NCBI RefSeq assembly: GCF_001425625.1
Contig: NZ_LMCP01000002.1
Location: 186,001 to 250,000, forward strand
DNA length: 64,000 bases
Source of the DNA: Mesorhizobium sp. Root102
GTDB taxonomy: Bacteria > Pseudomonadota > Alphaproteobacteria > Rhizobiales > Rhizobiaceae
Reading direction: 5' to 3'
Shown here: positions 19,404 through 28,308 of the stretch, one piece after another
Position numbering within the stretch: the stretch's first letter is position 1
Layout: every line of letters begins with the position of its first letter
Translations under genes and position numbers: made by a program
Notes under the pieces: model-generated
The model's input: only the letters and a program-made list of their open reading frames with translations
The model's database searches: none
What the model was told of the DNA's origin: nothing

Positions 19404-20878
19404 GCCAGATGATCTCCGATCAGGAACTGCAAGGCACGGTCGAGCCTGATGTGCGGCAGCGACAGCGTAACGCCTTCGACCGTGCGTTCGAGCTTTGGTG
19501 GACGGAAACGGACGAAGCGGATTGCCGGGTCCGCGGAGTCCTGCCTGCGATCGGCTCCCGAAATATCGAAAACCGCGTCAATATTCTCCGGTAAGTCACC
19601 GGGAAATATGGCTGTTTCCGTCTTTCCATCAAAGGTTTCGCCGTTGATCTTCTCGCTGGCGATCGGCGTGCCGATGATGACGGGAAGCGTCTCCCGGCCT
19701 TGCTTGACGGTGCCTTCGCGTGTTGCGCGCACCGCTGCCAAGGCGACCACATCGACATCGGCGCCGGTGAAGTTCGCTCGCGCCACGGCGCGGTCGGCAA
19801 GCCGCCGCACGATCGCCTGCAAGCGGTCATGGCTTTCGTGGTGCAGGTGGTCGGCTTTGGTCGCTGCAACCAGTATGCGGTCGATGCGCCGCGAGAACAG
19901 GTCGGTAAGGAAGCTGCCCCGGCCGGGGCGGAAACAGCCGAGGATCTCGGTCACCGCGCGCTCCAGGTCGGCCATGGCGCCGGGGCCGGCGTTCAGCGCC
20001 TGCATGGCGTCGATCAGGACGATCTGGCGATCGAGGCGGGTGATGTGTTCGCGGAAGAAGGGTTTGACGACATGCGTCTTGTAGGCCTCGTAGCGCCTGT
20101 CCATCATGGCGTGCAGCGACCCTGGGCGCGGACGCCTGTCGCCAATCCCGGCCAGGGGCGCGAAGGTCAATGCCGGCGAGCCTTCGAGATCGCCGGGCAT
20201 CAGGAAGCGGCCGGGCGGCAAGGTCGAAAGCGCCCGCTCGTCGAGCTTGCACGCCTTCAGATAGGCGGCGAAGCTCTCGGCCAGCCGGCGCGCCGTCATC
20301 TCGTCGGGATCGGCGTTCGGGTCGATCTCCGCCGACATCGCCCGCCAGGCCAGCGACAGGTCCTCGCGCACCGGCAGAACAGCCATTTCGAAGGCTTCGT
20401 GCGAAAAATCGGCGAAGGATTTGCCGAGCAGCGGCAGATCGAGCAGCCATTCGCCGGGATAATCGACGATATCGACCGACAGTCTGCCTGAGGAAAACAT
20501 GCGGCTCCAGCCGGAGGCCGATTCATATTCGATGGTCAGCCGCAGTTCCGAAATGGCGCGCGTCGAATCGGGCCAGGCGCGGTCGTTGACCAGGGCGGCG
20601 ATGTGATCCTCGTACTGGAAGCGCGGCACGGCGTCGTCCGGCTGCTGCTCGAGGAAGGCGCGGGCGATGCGCCCCGATTTCTGCGCCTCGAACAGCGGCA
20701 GGCGCCCGCCATGGATCAAATTGTGGACAAGGGCCGATATGAACACCGTCTTGCCGGCGCGGGACAATCCGGTCACGCCGAGGCGCAGCGATGGGGAAAA
20801 AAGCCCGGTGGCGCGGCCCGATAGCGTGTCGAGGGCAATCCTCGCCTCGTCGGTGAAGGTGGTCAGCGATGATGCCAA
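19400..20878 (-). CDS. YcjX family P-loop GTPase-like protein (DUF463)
   Basis: A 492-residue predicted nucleoside-triphosphatase. The Walker A motif GLSRAGKT lies at residues 37-44 and IVDYPGEWLLDLPL gives the Walker B/G3 region. The C-terminal end has VRFRPPKLE and a hydrophobic QFLIGDHLA tail. I place the start at the TTG at 20878; a TTG at 20923 is possible but has no ribosome-binding site at usable distance, and no ATG is available. YcjX proteins are stress-induced and of unknown role, almost always paired with YcjF as here. The gene is preceded by sixA by 63 bp, making a probable sixA-ycjX-ycjF operon. Confidence 0.88.
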   Translation of the reverse strand: MASSLTTFTDEARIALDTLSGRATGLFSPSLRLGVTGLSRAGKTVFISALVHNLIHGGRLPLFEAQKSGRIARAFLEQQPDDAVPRFQYEDHIAALVNDRAWPDSTRAISELRLTIEYESASGWSRMFSSGRLSVDIVDYPGEWLLDLPLLGKSFADFSHEAFEMAVLPVREDLSLAWRAMSAEIDPNADPDEMTARRLAESFAAYLKACKLDERALSTLPPGRFLMPGDLEGSPALTFAPLAGIGDRRPRPGSLHAMMDRRYEAYKTHVVKPFFREHITRLDRQIVLIDAMQALNAGPGAMADLERAVTEILGCFRPGRGSFLTDLFSRRIDRILVAATKADHLHHESHDRLQAIVRRLADRAVARANFTGADVDVVALAAVRATREGTVKQGRETLPVIIGTPIASEKINGETFDGKTETAIFPGDLPENIDAVFDISGADRRQDSADPAIRFVRFRPPKLERTVEGVTLSLPHIRLDRALQFLIGDHLA

Positions 20879-20941
20879 AACATGCTCTCTCGGACTTCGG
20901 TCCGTCCGATATAGGCTCTGCAACCTGGCTTTGAAATGGCT

Positions 20942-21445
20942 TCAGAGGTCGGCCGGCGTCAGGAACGCTTCGAGATAGCCGGCGCGCTGGGCGGCTTTTG
21001 CGAGGTCACCGTCGAAGCGGATGACCGCCAGGCCCGAGGTCGGGAACCCATGGTTGAGCGTGGCCCGCGCCGTCTCGTCGCCGTCGCCCGAAACTGCCAT
21101 GGCAAGATCCTCCGTCATCGGGTTGTGGCCGATGACCAGTAATGAACCCACCCCGCCATTGTCCCTGATAAGGTGGAGGTAGCCGGCCGCGTCCGAGCTG
21201 TAGAGCGTGTCGAAGAACAGGACCTGGCCGGTGTCGGTCTGGCCGGCCAGGCCTTCCAGCGTCTCCTTGGCGCGTTTGGCGTTGGAGCACAGCGTCAGGT
21301 CCGGAACATAGAACCGGGAGCGCATGGCGGCGCCCATCATTTCGGCATCGGCGCGGCCGGATGCATCGAGCGGGCGATCGAAATCGCGCATGCCGGGCAG
21401 CGCCCAGCCAGCCTTGGCATGTCGCAACAGATAAAGCCTGCTCAC
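20942..21445 (-). CDS. SixA-like phosphohistidine phosphatase
   Basis: A 167-residue member of the histidine phosphatase (phosphoglycerate mutase-like) superfamily. The N-terminal LYLLRHAKAGW contains the catalytic RHG-like RHA motif (Arg8, His9), a second Arg lies in SNAKRAKETL, and the second active His is in VIGHNPMTEDLA. In E. coli SixA dephosphorylates HPt domains such as NPr of the nitrogen phosphotransferase system. An HPt protein is encoded 13 kb away in this window, but no link is shown. It is the first gene of the group leading to ycjX and ycjF. Confidence 0.87.
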   Translation of the reverse strand: MSRLYLLRHAKAGWALPGMRDFDRPLDASGRADAEMMGAAMRSRFYVPDLTLCSNAKRAKETLEGLAGQTDTGQVLFFDTLYSSDAAGYLHLIRDNGGVGSLLVIGHNPMTEDLAMAVSGDGDETARATLNHGFPTSGLAVIRFDGDLAKAAQRAGYLEAFLTPADL

Positions 21446-21779
21446 CCAACCTCCGAATGCCGAAGCCTTCCAGGATTAGCCACGAGAACGGCGTTGCGCA
21501 CAATGGCCCGTGTTCTTCGAACACAGCGAATCACCATGCTGCGGCGCCGCAAAAGGCGCTTGTGCATCGGCCCGAGGATCACGGTCGATCTTCGGAAAGC
21601 ATGTTTCGCCGGATCCAAAGTGTCGCAGCGTAGTTTGGTAACAAAGCGACCGTACGCTGCTGCAAAGGCGCGCGCCGGTGCACATTAACAATTGCGTGAG
21701 ACAGCGGCCGATTGCGCTTGTGCAGGCGTCGGGCGACGAATATATAGGCCCGAAATTTGGGGCAGTTTGGGTGAGTCGA
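21446..21779. other. 334-bp divergent intergenic region, sixA/dksA
   Basis: No coding sequence is convincing here. It should hold divergent promoters for sixA and dksA. A 15-base perfect inverted repeat, GTGTTC-TTC-GAACAC, lies at 21510-21524, 65 bp upstream of sixA; its symmetry suits a dimeric regulator. It is not the direct-repeat SOS box used in this group. No sigma-70 promoter is clear enough to call. Confidence 0.4.
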
Positions 21780-22196
21780 ATGAACGACATCGTTACCGCC
21801 GATTACGTACCCTCCGAAGACGAGCCGTTCATGAACGAGCGGCAGAAATCCTACTTCCGCTCAAAGCTCGTCACCTGGAAGAATGACATATTGCGCGAAG
21901 CGCGCGAAACACTGGAAATCCTGCAGCAAGAGAACGCCAACCACCCCGATCTGGCCGATCGCGCCTCTTCGGAAACCGACCGCGCCATCGAACTCAGGGC
22001 CCGCGACCGTCAGCGAAAGCTCATTGCAAAGATCGATTCCGCCCTGCAGCGCATCGACGAAGGCACCTACGGCTATTGCGAGGAGACCGGCGAGCCGATC
22101 GCGCTGAAGAGGCTTGATGCGCGTCCGATCGCGACGTTGTCGATCGAAGCGCAGGAGCGGCATGAGCGCCGCGAAAAAGTCTACCGCGACGACTGA
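21780..22196 (+). CDS. dksA: DksA-type RNA polymerase-binding regulator, reduced zinc finger
   Basis: A 138-residue cofactor expected to act in the secondary channel of RNA polymerase with ppGpp. The coiled-coil tip DLADRA (Asp57, Asp60, Ala62) matches the D-x-x-D-x-A tip that is essential in E. coli DksA. The C-terminal globular domain keeps the fold-defining sequence YCEETGEPI-LDARP-LSIEAQ, but only Cys100 remains of the four zinc ligands (the others are Thr103, Ser121, Ala124). The start is the ATG at 21780; a GTG nine bases upstream is an alternative and the open frame reaches 21678. The gene ends at a strong terminator and is probably monocistronic. Confidence 0.9.
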   Translation: MNDIVTADYVPSEDEPFMNERQKSYFRSKLVTWKNDILREARETLEILQQENANHPDLADRASSETDRAIELRARDRQRKLIAKIDSALQRIDEGTYGYCEETGEPIALKRLDARPIATLSIEAQERHERREKVYRDD

Positions 22197-22247
22197 GGGG
22201 CAAGGCCGGCAGTGCGCGGCCAACCGTCACGAGCGACGTTGATTTTG

Positions 22248-22273
22248 AAATGGCCGGTTTTCCGGCCATTTCT
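22248..22273. terminator. Rho-independent terminator after dksA
   Basis: A 10-bp perfect stem (AAATGGCCGG/CCGGCCATTT) with a TTTT loop and a trailing TCTG. The stem includes T/A ends, so it could work on both strands between dksA and the convergent fliO-like gene. Confidence 0.7.
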
Positions 22274-22400
22274 GTTGGCGCGGCATTCATCCGTTCAAGG
22301 CGCACGAAATCCACAAGCCCTTCACGTACGGGCCTTCCGAAAGGTGGTTCGGCAGCCAAACCATTGAGATTTTCGCGTGGGATAGCGACTCGGCGGCCGC

Positions 22401-23150
22401 TTATCGCTTCTGGCTGGAGAGCTCGCCGAGAAGCTTGGTCATTTCATCATCGAGCGACTGCGGCGCCTTCGCCACCGGTTTGCCCACCGGGCCGCCCGAG
22501 CGGGGCTGGTCGAGCGACACTTCGAGTTCCCTCATCAACGTGTCGTCGATGCTGTCCTGCACAGGTGGAGGCGGTGGCGCGGGCCGGACGACATTGGCAT
22601 TGGCGGACCCATAGGCGGGCAGCGGCGTGACATTGGTCGGCTGGTAGCTTTGCGTCGCCGGCTTTGGCGCAGGTGCCGGTGCCGGCGCTATTTGGCGCGG
22701 GCGGGCGGGCGGCGCGGTGCTCACCGGCTGCGGGGCGGGTGCCTGTCTTGCCAGCGGTGGAGCGGGTTGCTGCGGACGCGGCCTTGCCGCTGGGGCCGCG
22801 GCGGCCGGCACCGGCTGCAAGCCGCCGTCTCCGGTCAATGCCGGACGGCGTAGCGCCGAAAGACGGATATCGCGCTCGACGACGACGTCGGTCGGGCCGC
22901 CGATCAAAAGCAGGTGCTCGATGTCGTCGCGGCGCACCAGCACCAGCCGGCGATGGCTGTCGACGGCGGTTGCATCCATGACGGCCAGCCGCGTTTTGCG
23001 GTTCCGGCCGCCGGCAACGAATGTTCCGAACGTCAGATTGCGCACCAGCTTGACGATGACGAGAACGATGACCAGCAGGACAAGCGCCGCAAACGTCCAT
23101 AACAGTGCTGCGGCATAACCAGGACCCGCCACGCTATCCAGCCATTGCAT
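22401..23150 (-). CDS. FliO-like protein (flagellar export apparatus family)
   Basis: A 249-residue protein with one transmembrane helix at about 13-36 (an Ala/Leu/Val-rich run ending IVKLVRN), a small conserved domain at 45-100 (VMDATAVDSHRRLVLVRRDDIEHLLLIGG) and a long Pro/Ala-rich tail. This arrangement is that of FliO, which helps to assemble the FliPQR export gate; the LVRRD-HLLLIGG pattern is its best signature. The rest of the flagellar genes are not nearby, which is unusual, so assignment as a functional FliO rests on the domain alone. It is divergent from cckA. Confidence 0.7.
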   Translation of the reverse strand: MQWLDSVAGPGYAAALLWTFAALVLLVIVLVIVKLVRNLTFGTFVAGGRNRKTRLAVMDATAVDSHRRLVLVRRDDIEHLLLIGGPTDVVVERDIRLSALRRPALTGDGGLQPVPAAAAPAARPRPQQPAPPLARQAPAPQPVSTAPPARPRQIAPAPAPAPKPATQSYQPTNVTPLPAYGSANANVVRPAPPPPPVQDSIDDTLMRELEVSLDQPRSGGPVGKPVAKAPQSLDDEMTKLLGELSSQKR

Positions 23151-23373
23151 CGGTTACCCCTGATTGCCCTTGGAAGTGACGCGACACTAGACCGTTGCGG
23201 CGGGCCACCGCAAGTTGCGTTTCACGCTGGTGAACAGCTAGAAAAACTCCGAAGGCCGCAAGACATGATTTTTATCCGACATTTGCCGCCCAGGCCTTTT
23301 CCGGACTAGGAGAATGTGATTCAACCCGCTAGGGGCGGGTGTCGGAACACCGGAATTCACGAGCAGGGGGCAT

Positions 23374-25947
23374 ATGGCCAAGGAAGCGCGCGGCGATTTC
23401 TATCCGGTACCGATCGTCGACCAGAATACACGACCGGGCGCGGTCACCCGGCTTATCATTTTCATCGTCGTTCTGACGGGGGCGGCGATCGTCTTCGGCC
23501 TGTTCCGCGAGCGCCTCGGCGATCCCTTCCTGCTCGGCATGCTCGGCGTGCTGGCGATGATCGGCGTCGGCTTCCTGTTTGCCACGGCCATTGGCTTCGT
23601 GCAGGTCACGCCGCGCTCGACAGGTGACGAACTGTCGAAGTCCTTTGTCGATTCGATGTCGCAGGGTCTTCTCGTCACGGACACCAAAGGCCGTGTCGTC
23701 TACGCCAATCGCGCCTATGCCGACATGACCGGAGCGTCGTCGGCCGCCGACCTGAAGACGGTCGAGGGGTTGCTCTCGGATGTCCCCGAGGCTTCGGTGA
23801 CGATCTATCGCCTGGCATCCGGCCTGCGCGACGCCCAGCCGGGCGATGGCGAGTTTCGGCTGGCACAGTCCATTCGGCCCGGCGCGGAGCCCGGCGCCCG
23901 CTGGTACAGGGCGCGGGCGCGCACCTTCAACGTTCCGGGCCAGCGGCTGCCGATGCTGGCCTGGCAGTTGGCCGACATCTCGCAGGAGCGGGCCGAGCAG
24001 GAGCGTTTCTTCCTCGATCTGCAAAAGGCGATCGATCACCTCGACCACGCGCCGGCCGGCTTCTTTTCGGCCGACCAGGAGGGCCGCGTCACCTACATCA
24101 ACGCCACGCTCGCCGAATGGCTGGGCATCGACCTCACCAGCTTCACGCCTGGTGCCGTCTCCCTGGCCGAAATCGTGGCCGGCGACGGCATGGCGCTGGT
24201 CCGCTCGGTCAAGGCCGACCCCGGCACGACACGCAACGCGGTGATCGATCTCGATTTGACGACCATGACGGGCGAGGCGCTGCCGGTGCGGTTCATGCAT
24301 CGCGTTTCGGCCAGCCGCGAAGGCCTCAACGGGCCGACGCGCACGATCGTCCTCAACCGCACGCAAGGCGAGGACTCCTCGGCCGATTTGCGGGCCTCGG
24401 AAGTGCGCTTCACTCGCTTCTTCAACTCGACGCCGATGGCGATAGCCGGCGTTGACCACAACGGGCGCATCCTGCGCACCAATGCGCCGTTCCTGTCGCT
24501 GTTTTCAGCCGTCGTCGATCGTGACGCTGTCGATCGCCGCGTGCGGCTCGACACGGTGATCCATGAACGCGACCGGCCGGCCTTTGCGGCTGCCTTCGAA
24601 AAAGCGCAGCAGCGGCAGGCCGACATCGAGCCGATCGACACGCTTCTGCCCGGCAACGAAGAGCGACACATCCGTTTCTACGTCAACGCGGTCGCCGACG
24701 GCACCGGCGGCGAGGGCGCCGAGGAGTCGGCCATCGTCTACGCCGTCGAGACGACGGAGCAGAAGGCGCTCGAAGGGCAGATGGCGCAAAGCCAGAAGAT
24801 GCAGGCGGTCGGCCAGCTTGCCGGCGGCATCGCGCACGATTTCAACAATGTGCTGACCGCCATCATCATGGCGTCGGACCTTTTGTTGACCAACCACCGT
24901 CCGTCGGACCCGTCCTTCCCCGACATCATGAACATCAAGCAGAACGCCAACCGGGCGGCTTCGCTGGTGCGGCAACTGCTGGCCTTCTCGCGCAAGCAGA
25001 CATTGCGGCCGGAAGTGCTCAACCTGACCGACGTGCTCGCCGATCTCAGGATGCTGCTGGCCCGGCTGGTCGGCAACGACATCAAGCTGAAGGTCGACCA
25101 TGGCCGCGACCTGTGGCCGGTCAAGGTCGATATCGGGCAGTTCGAGCAGGTGGTGGTCAACCTTGCGGTCAACGCGCGCGACGCAATGCCGGCGGGTGGC
25201 GATCTCACCGTGCGCACCCGCAATGTGACCGCCGAGGAGTGCAAGGCCTTTTCCTATCGCGAACTCGCCCCGGCGGACTATGTCGTGGTCGAAGTCGAGG
25301 ACACCGGCAGCGGCATCGCGCCCGACGTGCTGAAGAAGATTTTCGAGCCCTTCTTCACCACCAAGGAAGTCGGCAAGGGCACCGGCCTCGGCCTGTCGAT
25401 GGTCTATGGGATCATCAAGCAGACCGGCGGCTTCATCTTCTGCGATTCCGAAATCGGCAAAGGCTCGACTTTCCGCATTTTCCTGCCACGTCATATTGCG
25501 GAAGCAAGAAAAGCAGGCGAGCCCGACGATGTGCCGGCAGCGCCGGCGAAGGTCGCCGATGCGGCCAAGGATCTGTCGGGCTCCGCCACGGTGCTGCTCG
25601 TCGAAGACGAGGATGCCGTGCGCATGGGCGGCATGCGGGCGCTGACTTCGCGCGGTTACACCGTGCACGAGGCATCGTCGGGTGTGGAAGCGCTGGAAGT
25701 GTTCGAGGCGCTGGGCGGCAAGGTCGACATCGTCGTTTCCGACGTGGTGATGCCGGAAATGGACGGACCGACGCTGCTTGGTGAGTTGCGCAAGCGTCAG
25801 CCAGATATCAAGTTCGTTTTCGTGTCGGGCTATGCCGAGGACGCATTCGCCAGAAACCTGCCGGCCGACGCGCATTTCGGCTTCCTGCCAAAGCCGTTCT
25901 CACTCAAGCAACTGGCGACGATCGTCAAGGACGTGCTGGAGTCCTAG
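23374..25947 (+). CDS. cckA: Hybrid sensor histidine kinase CckA
   Basis: An 857-residue cell-cycle kinase that, in alphaproteobacteria, feeds phosphate through ChpT to CtrA and CpdR. Two transmembrane helices lie at about 26-44 and 52-76, followed by PAS-type sensor domains, the DHp helix with [18 protein letters not shown] (phospho-accepting His488), the ATPase domain ([12 protein letters not shown], then [20 protein letters not shown]) and a C-terminal receiver with Asp790 in [12 protein letters not shown]. The order and the H-box are diagnostic for CckA. In Caulobacter this kinase controls CtrA activity from the cell poles. The ATG is preceded by GCAGGGGG. Confidence 0.94.
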   Translation: MAKEARGDFYPVPIVDQNTRPGAVTRLIIFIVVLTGAAIVFGLFRERLGDPFLLGMLGVLAMIGVGFLFATAIGFVQVTPRSTGDELSKSFVDSMSQGLLVTDTKGRVVYANRAYADMTGASSAADLKTVEGLLSDVPEASVTIYRLASGLRDAQPGDGEFRLAQSIRPGAEPGARWYRARARTFNVPGQRLPMLAWQLADISQERAEQERFFLDLQKAIDHLDHAPAGFFSADQEGRVTYINATLAEWLGIDLTSFTPGAVSLAEIVAGDGMALVRSVKADPGTTRNAVIDLDLTTMTGEALPVRFMHRVSASREGLNGPTRTIVLNRTQGEDSSADLRASEVRFTRFFNSTPMAIAGVDHNGRILRTNAPFLSLFSAVVDRDAVDRRVRLDTVIHERDRPAFAAAFEKAQQRQADIEPIDTLLPGNEERHIRFYVNAVADGTGGEGAEESAIVYAVETTEQKALEGQMAQSQKMQAVGQLAGGIAHDFNNVLTAIIMASDLLLTNHRPSDPSFPDIMNIKQNANRAASLVRQLLAFSRKQTLRPEVLNLTDVLADLRMLLARLVGNDIKLKVDHGRDLWPVKVDIGQFEQVVVNLAVNARDAMPAGGDLTVRTRNVTAEECKAFSYRELAPADYVVVEVEDTGSGIAPDVLKKIFEPFFTTKEVGKGTGLGLSMVYGIIKQTGGFIFCDSEIGKGSTFRIFLPRHIAEARKAGEPDDVPAAPAKVADAAKDLSGSATVLLVEDEDAVRMGGMRALTSRGYTVHEASSGVEALEVFEALGGKVDIVVSDVVMPEMDGPTLLGELRKRQPDIKFVFVSGYAEDAFARNLPADAHFGFLPKPFSLKQLATIVKDVLES

Positions 25948-26034
25948 AATTTCCCTATGTTCTTTCCTTGCACAATGCCGTGACAACGCCATGATTGGGG
26001 GGTGAAACGGCAGGCGGGCTTGGGGGAGCAGCGA

Positions 26035-26745
26035 TTGACGCCACACAACGAAGCAGACAAGGGCGACTACGCCGACACAGTGTTGTTGCCGGGTGATCCG
26101 CAGCGCGCTGAGTGGATGGCGCAAACGTTTCTGGAAGCGCCGCGCTGCATCAATCGCCGCCGCGGCGCGCTTGGCTTCACCGGACTGTTTGGCGGCAAAC
26201 CCGTCAGCATTCAGGCGACGGGCATCGGCGTTTCATCGTTTCTGATCTATGCGCATGAATTGCTGGACCATTTTGGTGCGCGAACGTTGATCCGCACCGG
26301 CACCTGCGGCAGCCTGACCGCCAAGGCAAAACTGCGCAGCCTTGTCATCTCGCGATCGGCACAGGCGGAGAGCGCCCAGAGCGGTCAGGTTTTCGGCCTT
26401 TATGGACCCGCTGGGCCGGATCCGGCGCTTCTCGCCTGTGCGCTGGCCAAGGCGGCAGAACTTGGCATCGACCATCATGTCGGCCTGACGGTGTGCAGCG
26501 ACATCTTCTATCATCCTGAAGGGCGGGTCCGCTTTGCCGATGCGCAGGCAGAAGGAGCTCTGGCCGTGGATATGGAAACCAGCGCACTCTATCGCATATC
26601 AGCGCATTTCGGAGCTCGTGCGCTGTCGATGTGTGTCGTGGTCGACAACATCGAGACCGGTGAAGTGACCGATTATTCCGAACGCCAGGCGCTTTTCACC
26701 GACATGAGCCGTCTGGCGCTCGCTGTTGCGGCAGAAGCGGCCTAG
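26035..26745 (+). CDS. deoD: Purine nucleoside phosphorylase, DeoD type
   Basis: Cleaves purine (deoxy)nucleosides with phosphate to base and (deoxy)ribose 1-phosphate. The 236-residue product starts at a TTG (TPHNEADKGDYADTVLLPGDP) aligned with the DeoD N-terminus, with GGGGGAG seven bases upstream; the GTG at 26002 has no spaced ribosome-binding site. Conserved elements include the substrate-site His and the LLPGDP, RGALGFTG, TGTCGSL and VDMETSALY motifs; the catalytic-region Asp is present in VVVDNIETGE, and SERQALF keeps the conserved Arg. It converges with the RHH gene, with stops overlapping by 4 bp. Confidence 0.92.
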   Translation: MTPHNEADKGDYADTVLLPGDPQRAEWMAQTFLEAPRCINRRRGALGFTGLFGGKPVSIQATGIGVSSFLIYAHELLDHFGARTLIRTGTCGSLTAKAKLRSLVISRSAQAESAQSGQVFGLYGPAGPDPALLACALAKAAELGIDHHVGLTVCSDIFYHPEGRVRFADAQAEGALAVDMETSALYRISAHFGARALSMCVVVDNIETGEVTDYSERQALFTDMSRLALAVAAEAA

Positions 26746-27047
26746 GCGGCTTCGCGCTTCAGCGCCATCTGCTCGTCCATATCAGGTCGGTGGCCGCGCA
26801 GGTAGAGTGCGCAGGTGGTGCGCAGCATCGATGCAAAGTTCGGAATGGCGCCGTTGATCTCGATGGCTTCGTCATAAAGCTTCGAGATGAATTTTGGCGT
26901 CGTCAAACCCTGGTTTTCGGCGATTTCGTCCAGCAATGCCCAGAATGTCGCTTCAAGCTGGATGCTGGTCGAGTGGCCGTCGATGCGAATCGACCGGTTG
27001 ATCTGGCGATAGCCTTCGGGATCCTGGCCCGCAAATACTCTGCACAT
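26742..27047 (-). CDS. Ribbon-helix-helix domain protein (RHH_4 type)
   Basis: A 101-residue protein. The start at 27047 (MCRVFAGQDPEGY) has GGAGG seven bases upstream; the open frame reaches 27122 but that prefix is unlike the family. The first 75 residues, with RSIRIDGHSTSIQLEATFWALLDEIA, match the short RHH_4 proteins widespread in alphaproteobacteria, whose N-terminal MCRVFA is typical. They are presumed DNA-binding or adaptor proteins of unknown target. The rest (about 60-101) is helical with a Cys. The 3' end overlaps the convergent deoD stop. Confidence 0.82.
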   Translation of the reverse strand: MCRVFAGQDPEGYRQINRSIRIDGHSTSIQLEATFWALLDEIAENQGLTTPKFISKLYDEAIEINGAIPNFASMLRTTCALYLRGHRPDMDEQMALKREAA

Positions 27048-27255
27048 CCGACAAACCTCCCATGCTTGTTGGTCTTGGGTGGACGGGCCTGAAGTCTGAT
27101 ACTGCTTGACCTGTCCCCACATGCATTCTCGGGTAAAATTGCCGGTCCGGCAATCGGACTTTCGTCCCGTTCACGGTTCCGGGCGTGGTAACCGGCTGCC
27201 ACCACCTTTTTCCCGCGCCGCGCATAATCGCCTCCACCCCACCGCGGAGACTGAT

Positions 27256-27651
27256 TTGGCCAAGGCGATCCACAGCATGATCCGAGTTCTCGACGAGGCC
27301 CGATCCGTCGATTTCTACAGAAATGCCTTCGGGCTCGATGTCGCCGACAGGCTGGACTTCGAGACATTCACGCTCATTTACCTCAGCAACGCCGAGACAG
27401 GGTTCGAACTCGAACTGACCGTGAACAAGGATCGGCAAGAGCCTTACGCGCTCGGCGACGGCTACGGTCACCTCGCGGTCTCGGTCGTCGATCTCGACAG
27501 CGAACATGACCGTCTCGGCGCGCTCGGTCTCAACCCGAAGAAGATCGTCGAGTTCAACCGCGACGGATCGCTGATCGCCCGTTTTTTCTTCATCGAGGAT
27601 CCGGACGGCTACAAGATCGAGGTTCTGCAACGCGGAGGTCGATTCAAATAG
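27256..27651 (+). CDS. VOC-family protein, glyoxalase I-like
   Basis: A 131-residue vicinal-oxygen-chelate protein. The start is the TTG at 27256 (AKAIHSMIRVLDEARSVDFY), with GGAGA upstream; an ATG at 27277 is possible but removes the first conserved strand. The metal-ligand pattern of the fold is visible as His (HSMIRV), Glu (FELELTVNK), His (GHLAVSV) and Glu (YKIEVLQ), as in lactoylglutathione lyases. The usual substrate would be the methylglyoxal-glutathione hemithioacetal, but this remains unproven. It is 81 bp upstream of the dehydrogenase pair, possibly the same operon. Confidence 0.78.
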   Translation: MAKAIHSMIRVLDEARSVDFYRNAFGLDVADRLDFETFTLIYLSNAETGFELELTVNKDRQEPYALGDGYGHLAVSVVDLDSEHDRLGALGLNPKKIVEFNRDGSLIARFFFIEDPDGYKIEVLQRGGRFK

Positions 27652-27732
27652 GAGACATAGAAACCGCACCGGCAGGCGCGGCGCCAGCAACGGCACTTTC
27701 AAGAGTGCACATAGCAAGCAGGGAGGAATAAA

Positions 27733-28263
27733 ATGGTCACGATCTATGACGCAAAGCCTGGGCTTTCACGTCGCGAGCTCCTCAAACGCGGTGGCATCGG
27801 CGCGCTGCTCGTCATCTCCGGCAGCGCCGTCATCAGCCCCGAACATGCCTGGGGGCTCGAGACATCGGCGCTCAAGCCTGAAACCATGGCGACGCTGATC
27901 CAGATGGCGCGCGACATCTATCCGCACGATCAGGTTCCCGACAAATATTACGCCATTGCGGTGAAGGGTCATGACGAGCAGGCCGGCAAGGACGCCCCCT
28001 ATAAGGGGATGATCGAAGAGGGCATCGCCGACCTCGACAAGAAGTCCGGCGATGGCGGCTATCGGGGTCTCGGCTGGGAGGACCAGCGCGTCGGCGTGCT
28101 GAAGCAGATCGAGGCGACGCCATTCTTCCAGGCCATCCGTGGCGGCCTCGTCGTCGGCCTCTACAACCAGAAAGAGGTGTGGCCGATCTTCGGTTACGAG
28201 GGCGAGTCCTATTCCAAGGGCGGCTACATCGCGCGCGGTTTCGACGACATCGAGTGGCTCTGA
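27733..28263 (+). CDS. Tat-exported small subunit of a GMC dehydrogenase (gluconate dehydrogenase subunit 3-like)
   Basis: A 176-residue secreted protein. Residues 12-18, SRRELLK, form a twin-arginine motif, followed by a hydrophobic stretch and a probable cleavage after HAWG near residue 41, so it is exported folded. The mature part (LIQMARDIYPHDQVPD, GYRGLGWEDQRVGVL, YNQKEVWPIFGYEG) resembles the small subunit of membrane-bound gluconate, sorbitol and fructose dehydrogenases. The large catalytic subunit is encoded 45 bp downstream and lacks its own signal, so this subunit probably carries it through the Tat pore. The usual cytochrome c subunit is not found nearby. Confidence 0.85.
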   Translation: MVTIYDAKPGLSRRELLKRGGIGALLVISGSAVISPEHAWGLETSALKPETMATLIQMARDIYPHDQVPDKYYAIAVKGHDEQAGKDAPYKGMIEEGIADLDKKSGDGGYRGLGWEDQRVGVLKQIEATPFFQAIRGGLVVGLYNQKEVWPIFGYEGESYSKGGYIARGFDDIEWL

Positions 28264-28308
28264 GCCCCGTCGTTCCTGAACCGCAAACAGAAATCATGGG
28301 AGGAAACC

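Noticed and set aside
26002-26034. GTG start for deoD
   Set aside because: No spaced ribosome-binding site; the TTG at 26035 has GGGGGAG and aligns with the DeoD N-terminus.
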